A stretch of 64,000 nucleotides of DNA from Pseudomonas taeanensis MS-3. Its GTDB lineage: Bacteria > Pseudomonadota > Gammaproteobacteria > Pseudomonadales > Pseudomonadaceae. The stretch spans positions 655,621 to 719,620 of the forward strand of contig NZ_AWSQ01000004.1 of assembly GCF_000498575.2 (NCBI RefSeq), in the 5' to 3' direction. A model generated the notes under the pieces. The model saw nothing but the letters and a program-made list of their open reading frames with translations, was not told where the DNA came from and ran no database searches. Shown here one piece after another: positions 1-8,522 of this stretch; position 1 is the stretch's first letter; every line of letters begins with the position of its first letter. Position numbers and translations under genes: made by a program.

Positions 1-816
1 CCCCGCTTGAAAACTGGGGAAGAACAATACTGTGCAGCTGTCCAGCATCAAGGTTCGCTGCTCTTGCAGACAACGCTGCAGCGCGAACGAAACGCCAATA
101 TCATCCAAGCAATCGAGACTGCCGTCGATGGCATGAAAAAAGCGACCGCTGGCACTGACTATCCGTGCCGCGGAGCTCAGCCCTGCATTACCGCCATCGG
201 CCCGTACACAGACGATGCCTTCGGCTTGCAGATCCAGCAGCGAGGCGATTTCCGAGAGAATTTTTGCCGACAGCTCACGGGTATTCTTTGAGCTGAACAG
301 CGCATTGCTCGACTCCACGATCATCTGCAAGCCCCGCCGCGCCCTCGCAACGGCCTTCAGCTGGGCATAACCACGCACGCCCACCGTCAGCACCGTGAGC
401 AAGCGTTCGGCGGTCAGCTCGCTCTTGGTCCAATAATCGTTGATGTCATAGTCGCGCATGACCTCCTGCACCGGCGCCATGCCTGGCTCGCCAGTCAACA
501 ACACCACTCGAGTCTCGGCATTGCCGATGACCTCACGCAGAGCCTTAACCAGGCGCAGACCGGCATCATCGGTTTCCATCACCACGTCGAGCAGAACCAG
601 TGCGAAGTCCTGCTGCTTGGCCAGCAGCATGGAGGCCTCGCGATAACTGAAGGCCTGATGCAGTTCGATGCATCCGCCGAGCACATCCAAACCGCTCAGA
701 GCAAATGCAGTGGCACGCTGAAAGTCGGCATCGTCATCGACCGCCAACACCCGCCAAATAAGCCGGTCCGAGGTAGAAGATGGGGCCTCGTCGAGGAAAA
801 CCAGCTGATCGTCCAT
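1..816 (-). CDS. Response regulator with DUF3369-type domain (C-terminus cut by window edge)
   Basis: Read by eye on the minus strand from an ATG at 814-816; the frame stays open for 272 codons and runs off the left edge. The N-terminus (about residues 20-150) is a receiver domain: acidic pocket VDDD near residues 26-29, phospho-acceptor Asp77 in LVLLDVV, the Thr in VVLLTGE and the Lys in YWTKSEL. The following segment (GLQMIVESSNALFSSKNTRELS, broken here as GLQMIVESSN then ALFSSKNTRELS) looks like the sensory DUF3369 family, which in Pseudomonas is usually followed by an HD-type domain; that part would lie outside the window. Probably a cytoplasmic two-component output protein. The partner kinase is not visible. 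Receiver assignment is firm, DUF3369 is from memory of the family. Confidence 0.8.
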   Translation of the reverse strand, partial: MDDQLVFLDEAPSSTSDRLIWRVLAVDDDADFQRATAFALSGLDVLGGCIELHQAFSYREASMLLAKQQDFALVLLDVVMETDDAGLRLVKALREVIGNAETRVVLLTGEPGMAPVQEVMRDYDINDYWTKSELTAERLLTVLTVGVRGYAQLKAVARARRGLQMIVESSNALFSSKNTRELSAKILSEIASLLDLQAEGIVCVRADGGNAGLSSAARIVSASGRFFHAIDGSLDCLDDIGVSFALQRCLQEQRTLMLDSCTVLFFPSFQAG

Positions 817-1259
817 GAAGTGCGTCCGCCTGTTTCATCACCAGATGAATGGAACACAACCAATCCGTGGTGGTTGCAGGCGAAGTATAGGCAGGAATAT
901 TGCGCCGCACGAGACTCGGTACAAATGGTTTTGCCTTAGCGGCTGGGGGCGAAAGGCCGTGCAGTGGAGGTAACAAAGCCAGCCGCAGAGAGGGACATCT
1001 TCGGCTAAATCCTCCAGATAGACGAGCTGGCTTCCCCCATGACCAGTTCTGCGAGCCCGCCAACGGCCCACCATGGCTCTATTTGAATGCGCGCCCAGTC
1101 GACCCACACGCCTGCACTGGGGCTAAAAATCACTGGTTATATTCAAGACGTGCTGGCATGGCGCACACGAGGTCACCACTGCACTAAATACCCAGCCTGG
1201 CCAAGTGCAGCTGCGGTTTAAGCCAGATGGCCCTCACGCCAACTAGCGCGCCGAAAGGC
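817..1259. other. Intergenic region, 443 bp, no supported gene
   Basis: This stretch separates the start of the response regulator from the stop of the dehydrogenase gene, both on the minus strand, so it should hold the promoter of the response regulator. Short open frames exist on both strands but none has a credible ribosome binding site or a recognisable protein. I saw no strong terminator hairpin, repeat or tRNA-like structure. Confidence 0.4.
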
Positions 1260-2138
1260 TCAGGGCTTGTTCGGTGCCTTCAGACGGGCGATCAGGCTGG
1301 ACGTATCCCAACGGCCGCCTCCCAGGGTCTGCACCTCGGCATAGAATTGATCGACCAAAGCTGTGACCGGCAATTGCGCGCCATTGTGGCGCGCCTCATC
1401 GAGCAGAATCGACAGATCCTTGCGCATCCAATCGACGGCAAAACCGAAATCGAACTCGCCGGCCAGCATGCTCTTGTGGCGGTTCTCCAACTGCCAGGAC
1501 TGTGCCGCGCCCTTGCTGATTACCTCCATCGCCGCCTCGCCGTCGAGTCCGGCGCACTGGGCGAAATGCAGCGCTTCGGACAGGCCCTGCACCAAACCGC
1601 CAATACAGATCTGATTGACCATTTTGGTCAGTTGGCCACTGCCTACCGGCCCCATCAACTTGATCATCCGCGCGTAGGCCTGGATCACCGGCTCCGCGCG
1701 CGCGTAGTGCGCAGGCTCACCACCGACCATCACAGTCAGCACGCCATTCTGCGCGCCGGCCTGGCCACCGGACACCGGGGCATCGAGAAAGCCCAGCTGG
1801 CGCTCGGCCGCATGGCCCGCAAGCTCCCGCGCCACATTCGCCGAGGCGGTGGTGTGATCGACCAGCAGTGCACCCGTCGCCATTCCAGCCAAAGCGCCAT
1901 CGGCGCCCAGCACCACGCTGCGCAGATCCTCGTCATTGCCTACGCAGACCATCACCAGCTCGGCGCCATCTGCAGCCTCGCGCGGGGTCGCTGCACTGGT
2001 TCCGGAAAACTCCGCGACCCATTGTTCGGCTTTGGCCGCCGTGCGGTTGAAGACACACACCTGATGTCCGGCGCGGGCCAAATGCCCCGCCATCGGGTAA
2101 CCCATCACGCCAAGCCCGATAAAGGCAACCTTCGCCAT
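1260..2138 (-). CDS. NAD(P)-dependent beta-hydroxyacid dehydrogenase (3-hydroxyisobutyrate dehydrogenase family)
   Basis: A complete 292-residue protein of the beta-hydroxyacid dehydrogenase family, which oxidises 3-hydroxy acids such as 3-hydroxyisobutyrate, tartronate semialdehyde-related substrates or serine. The N-terminus has the dinucleotide-binding GLGVMGYPM turn (residues 8-16). The substrate loop DAPVSGG (about 118-124) and the catalytic Lys in KMVNQ (about 170) are present, so the enzyme looks active. Length is normal for the family (about 290-300). It resembles the P. aeruginosa PA0743 type described as an L-serine dehydrogenase, but substrate cannot be fixed from sequence. It is transcribed alone, divergent from the exonuclease gene at 2233. 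Confidence 0.85.
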   Translation of the reverse strand: MAKVAFIGLGVMGYPMAGHLARAGHQVCVFNRTAAKAEQWVAEFSGTSAATPREAADGAELVMVCVGNDEDLRSVVLGADGALAGMATGALLVDHTTASANVARELAGHAAERQLGFLDAPVSGGQAGAQNGVLTVMVGGEPAHYARAEPVIQAYARMIKLMGPVGSGQLTKMVNQICIGGLVQGLSEALHFAQCAGLDGEAAMEVISKGAAQSWQLENRHKSMLAGEFDFGFAVDWMRKDLSILLDEARHNGAQLPVTALVDQFYAEVQTLGGGRWDTSSLIARLKAPNKP

Positions 2139-2232
2139 AGCACACCTCCGTAATCATGGCCTCACAGCCTAACATGGGCTTTACCGAGCCAGATAAGCCC
2201 TTGCATACTGCCCCAGCGCAATGGAGAGCCTC

Positions 2233-2775
2233 ATGGGACACTGGTTAGTAATCGACCTGGAGGCCACCACTGAAGAAGGTGGCTGGCCACTGGAAGAGAT
2301 GGAAATCATCGAGATCGGCGCCAGCCTGGTTCACTCAGACGGCCATGAAGTGGATCACTTTCAGCGTTTCGTACGCCCGCAGCGCCGCCCCTATCTGACC
2401 AGTTTCTGCCGCGAACTCACGCATATAAGCCAGCCTGATGTAGACAAGGCGGCGCCGTTGACCCGCGTCTGGCCACAGTTCGAACGCTGGCTGCTGACCC
2501 ACAAGCCACGCCTGATTGGCTGGGCGAGCTGGGGCGAATACGATCGGCGCCAGTTCGAGCAAGACTGGCAGCGCCACAAACTGGTCAGCTGCCTGAGCCG
2601 GGTGCCACACCTCAACCTCAAACGCCGCTTCGCCGAAGTGCGCCAATTGGCACGCCCTGTCGGCCTTAATACGGCCCTGCAACTGGCGGGCTTACAGTTC
2701 AGTGGCCAGCAACATCGCGCGCTGGTCGATGCGCGTAATACCGCTCGGCTGCTGCCACTGGTACTGACGACATAA
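2233..2775 (+). CDS. DnaQ-like 3'-5' exonuclease (ERI-1/DEDDh type)
   Basis: A 180-residue stand-alone exonuclease. The DEDDh metal ligands are visible: Asp and Glu in VIDLEAT near the N-terminus, an Asp in GEYDRRQ, and the His and Asp in HRALVDARNTARL near the C-terminus. The pattern WPLEEMEIIEIGA resembles the ERI-1/KapD subgroup that trims RNA or DNA 3' ends. Such proteins in Pseudomonas are single-domain, cytoplasmic and of unknown physiological substrate. I start at the ATG at 2233 rather than the one at 2221 because GGAGAG at 2223-2228 lies between them and serves as the ribosome binding site. Transcribed away from the dehydrogenase, upstream of ppnP. Confidence 0.85.
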   Translation: MGHWLVIDLEATTEEGGWPLEEMEIIEIGASLVHSDGHEVDHFQRFVRPQRRPYLTSFCRELTHISQPDVDKAAPLTRVWPQFERWLLTHKPRLIGWASWGEYDRRQFEQDWQRHKLVSCLSRVPHLNLKRRFAEVRQLARPVGLNTALQLAGLQFSGQQHRALVDARNTARLLPLVLTT

Positions 2776-2854
2776 CTCGCTGCAAAGCGGATGACGCGCC
2801 AAAAAGGCTTGGGCATACTGGCGACCTTTTTCCGCCCCTTGCGAGGAGTTACAG

Positions 2855-3136
2855 ATGTTCAAGGTCAATGAATACTTCGACGGTAACGTCAAATCCATCG
2901 CCTTCGGCATGGCTGAAGGCCCTGCCTCGATTGGCGTAATGGCCCCGGGCGAGTACGAATTCGGTACCAACCAACTGGAAGTCATGCACGTGATCAGCGG
3001 CGCCTTGACAGTCAAGCTGCCGGGTAGCGACAACTGGGAAACCTTTGCCGCCGGCAGCCAGTTCACCGTGCCGGGCGACAGCAAGTTCCAGTTGCAGGTC
3101 GCTATTGAGACGGCCTACCTCTGCGAATATCGCTAA
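2855..3136 (+). CDS. ppnP: Pyrimidine/purine nucleoside phosphorylase PpnP
   Basis: A 93-residue cupin-fold protein of the former DUF1255/YaiE family. The family phosphorolyses a broad range of ribonucleosides to the base and ribose-1-phosphate in the cytoplasm. Recognised by the near-invariant start FKVNEYFDGNVKSIAF, the central GVMAPGEYEFGT, the EVMHVISG strand and the terminal TAYLCEY. Length equals the family norm. A clear GAGGAG ribosome binding site sits 8 nt before the ATG. A bidirectional rho-independent terminator follows directly. Confidence 0.93.
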   Translation: MFKVNEYFDGNVKSIAFGMAEGPASIGVMAPGEYEFGTNQLEVMHVISGALTVKLPGSDNWETFAAGSQFTVPGDSKFQLQVAIETAYLCEYR

Positions 3137-3151
3137 GCTCTGCGGCTCATG

Positions 3152-3180
3152 AAAAACCGGCCCAGGTGGCCGGTTTTTTT
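3152..3180 (+). terminator. Rho-independent terminator after ppnP
   Basis: Hairpin with stem AACCGGCC / GGCCGGTT around a 5-nt CAGGT loop, followed by a run of seven T. A run of A on the left side means it could also act on the minus strand. It overlaps the longest possible reading frame of the next gene and argues for that gene starting at 3214. Confidence 0.9.
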
Positions 3181-3213
3181 ATTGCCAAACTGTTTCCGGC
3201 AGGATGCCCCCTC

Positions 3214-4122
3214 ATGCCCCGCTCCTCTCACACCTCGTTGGTACTTTTGCCCATCGCTCTGCTGCTGGTGGCCATGACTTCGATTCAGAGCGGCGCATCC
3301 CTGGCCAAGAGTCTGTTTCCCCTGGTCGGCGCCGAAGGCACCACGGCGCTTCGCCTCGGCCTGGCCGCGCTGATCCTCTGTCTGTTCATGCGCCCCTGGC
3401 GGGCGCGCTTGACCCTGCGCTCCTGCCGCTCATTGCTGGCCTACGGGCTATCACTGGGCTGTATGAACCTGCTGTTCTACAAGTCATTAAGCAGCATCCC
3501 CCTGGGCGTCGCAGTGGCGCTGGAGTTCACCGGCCCACTGGCTCTGGCCCTGCTGTCATCGCGGCGTCTGCTCGACTTCGTCTGGGTCGCCCTGGCGATA
3601 TTCGGCCTCTGGTTACTCCTGCCCAGTCATCACAGCGAGTCGCACTTAGACCCATTGGGGATGGCTCTGGCACTGGCAGCAGGGCTGTGCTGGGCGCTGT
3701 ACATCATCTTCGGCAAGCAAGCCGGCGTCGAGCATGGCTCGCACACCGTGGTCCTCGGCACGCTGATCGCCGCCGTGCTGGTCATGCCGGTAGGGCTGTG
3801 GCATGCCGGCAGCAGCCTGTTCTCTGTGCAACTGTTGCCGTTGGCCCTTGCCGTGGCAGTGCTGTCATCCGCCCTGCCCTATAGCCTGGAGATGATCGCC
3901 CTGACCCGGCTACCCGTGCGTACTTTCAGCACGCTGATGAGCATGGAGCCGGCCATCGCCGCCTTTTCCGCACTGCTGATCCTCAACGAGCAACTGACCG
4001 TAACCCAGTGGCTGGCCGTCGGCGCCATCATTCTTGCTTCGGCAGGTGCGGCAGCCACCATCAAGCCACACGCCAAACCTATCGAGAACATGGCCTTGAA
4101 AGATCCTCGGCCGACAAGCTGA
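3214..4122 (+). CDS. EamA/RhtA-type inner-membrane exporter
   Basis: A 302-residue polytopic membrane protein of the drug/metabolite transporter superfamily. About ten hydrophobic segments are arranged as two EamA repeats (roughly residues 10-140 and 150-285). The pattern SIQSGASLAKSLFP near the start and the ALPYSLEMIALTRLP segment resemble RhtA/YbiF, exporters of threonine and homoserine, but substrates vary widely in the family. I chose the ATG at 3214 (AGGA at 3201-3204) because an upstream start at 3166 would lie within the ppnP terminator. It is convergent with the ABC exporter gene. Confidence 0.85.
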   Translation: MPRSSHTSLVLLPIALLLVAMTSIQSGASLAKSLFPLVGAEGTTALRLGLAALILCLFMRPWRARLTLRSCRSLLAYGLSLGCMNLLFYKSLSSIPLGVAVALEFTGPLALALLSSRRLLDFVWVALAIFGLWLLLPSHHSESHLDPLGMALALAAGLCWALYIIFGKQAGVEHGSHTVVLGTLIAAVLVMPVGLWHAGSSLFSVQLLPLALAVAVLSSALPYSLEMIALTRLPVRTFSTLMSMEPAIAAFSALLILNEQLTVTQWLAVGAIILASAGAAATIKPHAKPIENMALKDPRPTS

Positions 4123-4139
4123 CAGCACGCGGTGAGGCT

Positions 4140-5918
4140 TCATGCCGACTCGATGCTGTCCTCATTGAACTGCAAGGCCGCCAGCCGCGCATACAAGGGA
4201 TTAGTCGCCACCAGCTCGGCGTGCCGCCCAACCGCCACCAACTGGCCGCGCTCAATCACCGCGATACGGTCGGCACTCTTCACCGTGGCCAGGCGGTGGG
4301 CAATCACCAGCGTGGTGCGCCCCTGCATCAGGCGCGGCAAGGCCTGCTGAATCAGGTGTTCGCTTTCCGCATCCAGGGCGCTGGTGGCCTCATCGAGCAA
4401 CAGGATCGGCGCATCCACCAGCAACGCACGGGCAATCGCCAAGCGCTGGCGCTGACCGCCAGACAGCCCCAAACCGGCGTCACCCAGGTGGGTCTGGTAG
4501 CCCTGCGGCAACCGCATGATGAACTCATGGGCATGCGCGGCCCGCGCGGCCGCCTCGACCTCGGCATGTGTAGCGCCGAGCTTGCCGTAGCGAATGTTGT
4601 CCTCGACCGTACCGAAAAACACCGCCGGGTTCTGCGACACCAGGGCGAAGCAGCGGCGCAACTCCAGGGGGTCGAGCCGCTCGATCGCCTGGCCATCGAT
4701 CAGGATCCGCCCCTGCTGCGGATCGAAAAAGCGCAGCAGCAAATCGAACAGGGTCGACTTGCCCGCACCGGACGGGCCGACCAGGGCCAGGGTTTCACCG
4801 GGCTCGACACTCAGGCTGATGCCATCGACGGCATAGCTTTCGGGTCGCGATGGATAGGCGAATCGCACCTCTTGCAGCTCGAGCCGCCCCTGTGGCGGTT
4901 GCGCCAACACCAGCGGATCGCTCGTTGGCGGCGTGATTTCATTGCGCGCCTGCAGCAACTCGGCGATCCGCTCGGCGGCGCCGGCCGCGCGCTGTAATTC
5001 ACCGATCACCTCACTGAGGGTACCGAAGGAGGCGCCGACGATCAGGCTGTAGAACACGAAGGCCGCCAACTCGCCACCGGAGATAGTGCCGGCGATAACA
5101 TCCATGCCGCCGACCCAGAGCATCACCCCCACCGCACCGAGCACCAGCACGATCACCACGGTGATCAACCAGGCACGCTGAGCGATACGCTTGCGTGCGG
5201 TATCGAACGCTGCCTCGGCCGACTCGCCAAACCGACGCTTGTCCTCGGCCTGGTGGTTATAGGCCTGCACCGTCTTGATCTGTCCGAGCACCTCGCCGAC
5301 ATAGCTGCCAACATCGGCCACCCGGTCCTGACTCAGGCGCGACAGTTGCCGCACCCGGCGGCCGAAGATCAGGATCGGCGCGACCACCAGGGGCAACGCC
5401 AACAGCACAATGCCACTGAGTTTCGGGTTGGTGACGATCAGCAGCACGATGCCGCCGACCAGCATGATCACGTTGCGCAGCGCCATCGACAGCGACGAGC
5501 CGATCACCGACTGCAACAAGGTGGTATCGGCGGTCAGGCGCGACTGGATCTCCGAACTGCGGTTGCTTTCGTAGAAGCCCGGATGCAGAGCGATCAGGTG
5601 ATTGAACACCCGTTTACGGATATCCGCGACGAAGCGCTCGCCGATCCACGACACCAGATAGAAGCGGGTGAACGTGCCCAGCGCCAGGGCCAGCACCAAC
5701 ACGAAGAACAACAGGATCGAGTGGTTCAACGCCTGCTGCGACTGGGTCGCCAGGCCCTGGTCCACCAGCAGTTTGATGCCTTGGCCCATCGACAGGGTGA
5801 TCGCGGCAGTGAACATCAGCGCCAGCAAGGCGCCGATCACCCGCCAGCGGTAGGGCGCGACGAAGCGCGCCGCCATGCGTAAGGCATTACGCTGGCGGGA
5901 GGACAGAATCGAAAGCAT
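4140..5918 (-). CDS. ABC exporter, fused permease and ATPase (MsbA/LmrA-like)
   Basis: A 592-residue half-transporter that should work as a homodimer in the inner membrane. The first 320 residues form a six-helix exporter permease. The C-terminal ATPase has Walker A GPSGAGKST, Q-loop VSQNPAVFFGT, signature LSGGQRQRLAIARAL, Walker B ILLLDEATSALD and the switch His in VIAHRLATV; all catalytic residues are present. Export substrate is unknown; related proteins move lipids, drugs or peptides. It is not clearly MsbA itself, since no lpxK neighbour is present. It is convergent with the EamA gene, with only 17 bp between stops, and lies downstream of the DoxX gene on the same strand. Confidence 0.9.
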   Translation of the reverse strand: MLSILSSRQRNALRMAARFVAPYRWRVIGALLALMFTAAITLSMGQGIKLLVDQGLATQSQQALNHSILLFFVLVLALALGTFTRFYLVSWIGERFVADIRKRVFNHLIALHPGFYESNRSSEIQSRLTADTTLLQSVIGSSLSMALRNVIMLVGGIVLLIVTNPKLSGIVLLALPLVVAPILIFGRRVRQLSRLSQDRVADVGSYVGEVLGQIKTVQAYNHQAEDKRRFGESAEAAFDTARKRIAQRAWLITVVIVLVLGAVGVMLWVGGMDVIAGTISGGELAAFVFYSLIVGASFGTLSEVIGELQRAAGAAERIAELLQARNEITPPTSDPLVLAQPPQGRLELQEVRFAYPSRPESYAVDGISLSVEPGETLALVGPSGAGKSTLFDLLLRFFDPQQGRILIDGQAIERLDPLELRRCFALVSQNPAVFFGTVEDNIRYGKLGATHAEVEAAARAAHAHEFIMRLPQGYQTHLGDAGLGLSGGQRQRLAIARALLVDAPILLLDEATSALDAESEHLIQQALPRLMQGRTTLVIAHRLATVKSADRIAVIERGQLVAVGRHAELVATNPLYARLAALQFNEDSIESA

Positions 5919-5950
5919 GCGGCACTCACAGATGGGCCGTCAGACCCAGG

Positions 5951-6358
5951 TTATTCGGGGCTCGTCCTGCCGACCGGAGTTGATTCAGCCAACCAGGCCA
6001 CCAGGCATAACGCCAATGCGGCCAGATTGGTCGAAACCGGATTGAAGGCCTGTAGCAACAGATGGGGACTAAACAGCGCCACATCAACCAGCAACAGCAG
6101 CAATAACAGCGCGGCCAACAGCAACGGCCAGTGCCTGCGGATACTCAGAATCAGCACCGCCAGGGCTATTTCGGCGGAACCGGCCAATGCGGCCAGCCAC
6201 TCGACCTCGACGATGCCGTGGGCCTGAATCATCGCGACCTCATCGGCGCTCAGCCAGAGCAGCTTCGGCACCAGACCGTGCCAGAAAAACACCAGGGCCA
6301 GGGCGACACGAGCCAACCAGCCGATCTGCTGCAGCCGATTGTGCTCAGGCGTCGTCAT
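5951..6358 (-). CDS. DoxX-like small membrane protein
   Basis: A 135-residue protein with four predicted membrane helices, including an extreme leucine run (about residues 70-90). The opening WLARVALALVFFWHGLVPKLL and the ALAGSAEIALAV segment fit the DoxX-like family of four-helix proteins, often found with DCC-type thiol proteins as here. Physiological role is not established. I start at the ATG at 6358, which overlaps the end of the DCC gene by 14 nt, so the two are probably translated together. Confidence 0.75.
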   Translation of the reverse strand: MTTPEHNRLQQIGWLARVALALVFFWHGLVPKLLWLSADEVAMIQAHGIVEVEWLAALAGSAEIALAVLILSIRRHWPLLLAALLLLLLLVDVALFSPHLLLQAFNPVSTNLAALALCLVAWLAESTPVGRTSPE

Positions 6359-6785
6359 GCAGGAAACGTCGCGCGTGGTCAGGCGTCGGCAGCACACAGC
6401 TGGCATAACGGCCGAACAAGCAGTAGCGATTCAGGGCGATGCGGTCATACAGCCAGTCGCGTAGCGACCGGGGACAGACGCGCAGAGCCGCGAACGCGCG
6501 CCACGGCCACGGCAACTGAGCGAGGATGCGCAATACCGCGCCGGAACGGACGAACAGCTCGGCGTCCTCAACATAGGCCATGGTGTCGAACTGTTCGGTG
6601 GGCAAACCCAGCCAGCGCAGCACCGCCTGGCCCTCGGGCGACTGCACCGAGGCCAATTTGAACAGCTGCTGTCGATCATGACGAATGAGGAACTTCGCCC
6701 AACCGTTGCACAACTTGCACACCCCATCGAACAGCACCAGCCGCTCGCCGGGACGGAGAAATGCGGGGCGATCGTCATTGGTCAT
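6345..6785 (-). CDS. DCC-family thiol-disulfide oxidoreductase-like protein (DUF393)
   Basis: A 146-residue protein with the family-defining N-terminal signature LVLFDGVCKLCNGW (D-x-x-C-x-x-C, thioredoxin-like). The remainder contains the usual ALRVCPRSLRDWLYDRIALNRYCLFGR pattern (two cysteines late in the protein; given here as a family pattern split at ALRVCPRSLR and DWLYDRIALNRY). Family members are putative cytoplasmic thiol-disulfide enzymes without settled substrate. The start at 6785 is preferred over 6842 because conserved sequence begins there. Coupled to the DoxX-like gene through overlap. Confidence 0.85.
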   Translation of the reverse strand: MTNDDRPAFLRPGERLVLFDGVCKLCNGWAKFLIRHDRQQLFKLASVQSPEGQAVLRWLGLPTEQFDTMAYVEDAELFVRSGAVLRILAQLPWPWRAFAALRVCPRSLRDWLYDRIALNRYCLFGRYASCVLPTPDHARRFLHDDA

Positions 6786-6857
6786 GCTACACAGCCCTCC
6801 AACCATCTCGATCTTCGCTGCCCATGCTCCTGCACGAACCACTGCCAGGTAGTAGTC

Positions 6858-7973
6858 CTAGCGGCTCAGCGGATACAACAGCTCTTCCTTGTAACCGGCC
6901 CACACCCGCACCACGTCGGGAAAGGTATCATCCAGCTCTACGTCGCCACTGTCGACCAGCAGGGGACGTCCCTGCAGGGTGCCGAGTTTGCGCTTGGTCG
7001 CCACCACCCGGAGATGATCGAGACCCACGGCGCGCAGCACCCGTGGGCTGATCTGTTGATTGCCACGGCCGAGAATATGGCCCTGACCGCCTATTGCGGT
7101 GACCAGCAGCCGTGCGGGGTAATCGGCCACCAGTTCGTAGAGCTGCGCCTCGTTGACGTCATGGGCGATCACCTGGCCATTCTCGATCACATCGACCCCG
7201 AGCAGGGTGGTCTGCAGCCCCAGGTTCTGCGCCAGGCCATGCAGCGTCGAACCCGGGCCGAAGATATAGCGCACATCCGCCTCCCAGCTGTCTTCCAGCC
7301 AGGCCGCCAGGTCGCTCAGCACCAGCTCTTCGGATTCGACCCCGGCTTGCTTCACCTGCTGCACATAACCGCCCTCTTCCGGCACGCACAGCTCGCCATA
7401 CCAGCGCGCGGCAACCTTGCCCTCGCGCAACGCGGCTTCGTCCAGGTCGCGCACCTCACCACTGGCCAGGCGCACCAGGCCGCCTTCGACCAAACGTCGG
7501 GTCAACTCGCCGGCTGCGCGCGGGCTGATCGCATAAACCCCGGAGTGGATTTTCACCCCGGCCGGGATGCCCAGTACCGGCTGATCCTCACGCACTACCG
7601 CACAGACATCCCGCGCGGTGCCGTCACCGCCGGCGAACAGAATCAGCGCCACCCCGGCCTCCTGCAATGCCGCCACGGCGCCGCGGGTGTCGGCGGCGCT
7701 GGTCGGGCCATCGTCCAGCTCACCCAGCAAGCGGTAGGCAAAACCCATCTCGCTCAGCAAGTCCGCGCCCATCGGTCCGGGAAAGGTCAGAAACTCCAGG
7801 CGCTGCTGCACCGGTCGCAAGCACTCCAGGGCGGTGCGTGTACGCAACGCCGCACGCGGCTCGCTGCCCAGCGCCAGCGCCTGTTCGGCAACTCCATCGC
7901 TACCCTTGAGTCCAGCAGGACCGCCCAAGCCAGCCAGCGGGTTGATGATCAAACCCAGGTGAAACATCGACAT
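6858..7973 (-). CDS. ATP-NAD kinase family protein
   Basis: A 371-residue protein with the diacylglycerol/NAD kinase fold. It shows LGLIINPLAGLGG at the N-terminus and the nucleotide-binding signature FAGGDGTARDV, matching the atypical AcoX-like/NAD-kinase-like branch common in Pseudomonas. It is longer than the standard NadK (about 295 residues) and probably not the main NAD kinase. Exact substrate is unknown. The first possible start is a GTG at 7979; I prefer the ATG at 7973, which has GAGG about 5 nt upstream. Downstream on the same strand, after a short gap, lies the DCC/DoxX pair, so the three may be cotranscribed. Confidence 0.8.
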   Translation of the reverse strand: MSMFHLGLIINPLAGLGGPAGLKGSDGVAEQALALGSEPRAALRTRTALECLRPVQQRLEFLTFPGPMGADLLSEMGFAYRLLGELDDGPTSAADTRGAVAALQEAGVALILFAGGDGTARDVCAVVREDQPVLGIPAGVKIHSGVYAISPRAAGELTRRLVEGGLVRLASGEVRDLDEAALREGKVAARWYGELCVPEEGGYVQQVKQAGVESEELVLSDLAAWLEDSWEADVRYIFGPGSTLHGLAQNLGLQTTLLGVDVIENGQVIAHDVNEAQLYELVADYPARLLVTAIGGQGHILGRGNQQISPRVLRAVGLDHLRVVATKRKLGTLQGRPLLVDSGDVELDDTFPDVVRVWAGYKEELLYPLSR

Positions 7974-8152
7974 AACCACCTCATGGGACCCTCATCAGTT
8001 GGAGGACCTTTTCAACTCGTTACTTTTTTTGGCACAGTAACTGCGCCGTCACCGCCCGAACGGATGGGTGGCGTCAGGCTGCCACCAATGATTGTCACCG
8101 TGCAGTCATCCGGCTCTTCTAGAGTGCAGCCCCCCTGATGAGGAGACAGTTA

Positions 8153-8323
8153 ATGAACCAGAACCAACAGACTCACAAACAGCATGATACCCCCCTGCAA
8201 CAAGCGACTGCTGGCGCGATCATCGACGCCCAGGGCCGCGAGATTCCAATCACCGAGCAGATGATCCAACGTGCCTGCCGTGAGCTGGACGAGAAGGTGA
8301 AAGCGGAAAACCCGCCGAGCTGA
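8153..8323 (+). CDS. Small conserved Pseudomonas protein (possibly PA1571 family)
   Basis: A 56-residue soluble protein. The C-terminal half (AIIDAQGREIPITEQMI then QRACRELDE) looks like a conserved acidic helix-rich motif that I associate with small Pseudomonas proteins of the PA1571 type; that assignment is from memory and unverified. The N-terminus is rich in Gln, Asn and His. A strong GAGGAGA ribosome binding site lies about 7 nt before the ATG at 8153, so the gene is probably real. Function is unknown. Its stop codon is the first base triplet of an inverted repeat described separately. Confidence 0.65.
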   Translation: MNQNQQTHKQHDTPLQQATAGAIIDAQGREIPITEQMIQRACRELDEKVKAENPPS

Positions 8324-8330
8324 AGCCTCG

Positions 8331-8388
8331 CCCGTTGCATCCGCACGCGCCGGGCTTCATGAGTCTTGCAACGGGTGCTACCCGTTGC
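8331..8388 (+). terminator. Overlapping alternative hairpins downstream of the small protein gene
   Basis: CCCGTTGCA at 8331-8339 can pair with TGCAACGGG at 8367-8375 (nine perfect pairs), while GCAACGGG at 8368-8375 can instead pair with CCCGTTGC at 8381-8388 around a 5-nt loop (eight perfect pairs). A further stem joins TGAAGCC at 8321-8327 with GGCTTCA at 8353-8359. There is no T tract, so a classical terminator is uncertain; it may be an RNA 3' end or an attenuator. Confidence 0.45.
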
Positions 8389-8522
8389 GACCTGCCAGCA
8401 AGCCTGTCGCATGGATGGATTGCGGTATCCGCTCCGGCGCCGCGCGAGCCGTCCTGGCGTAAATTCGCGGCGAGCCAAGCCGACACCTGGATCGACCGCG
8501 ACTGGAGCGCCAACAGGCGGCG

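Noticed and set aside
1227..2153. 308-codon open frame on the plus strand opposite the dehydrogenase
   Set aside because: Rich in His, Arg and Gln with no recognisable motif; it is the mirror of a well-supported gene on the other strand.
6678..8138. 486-codon plus-strand frame opposite the NAD-kinase-like gene
   Set aside because: Composition typical of antisense to GC-rich coding DNA; the minus-strand protein has clear nucleotide-binding motifs.
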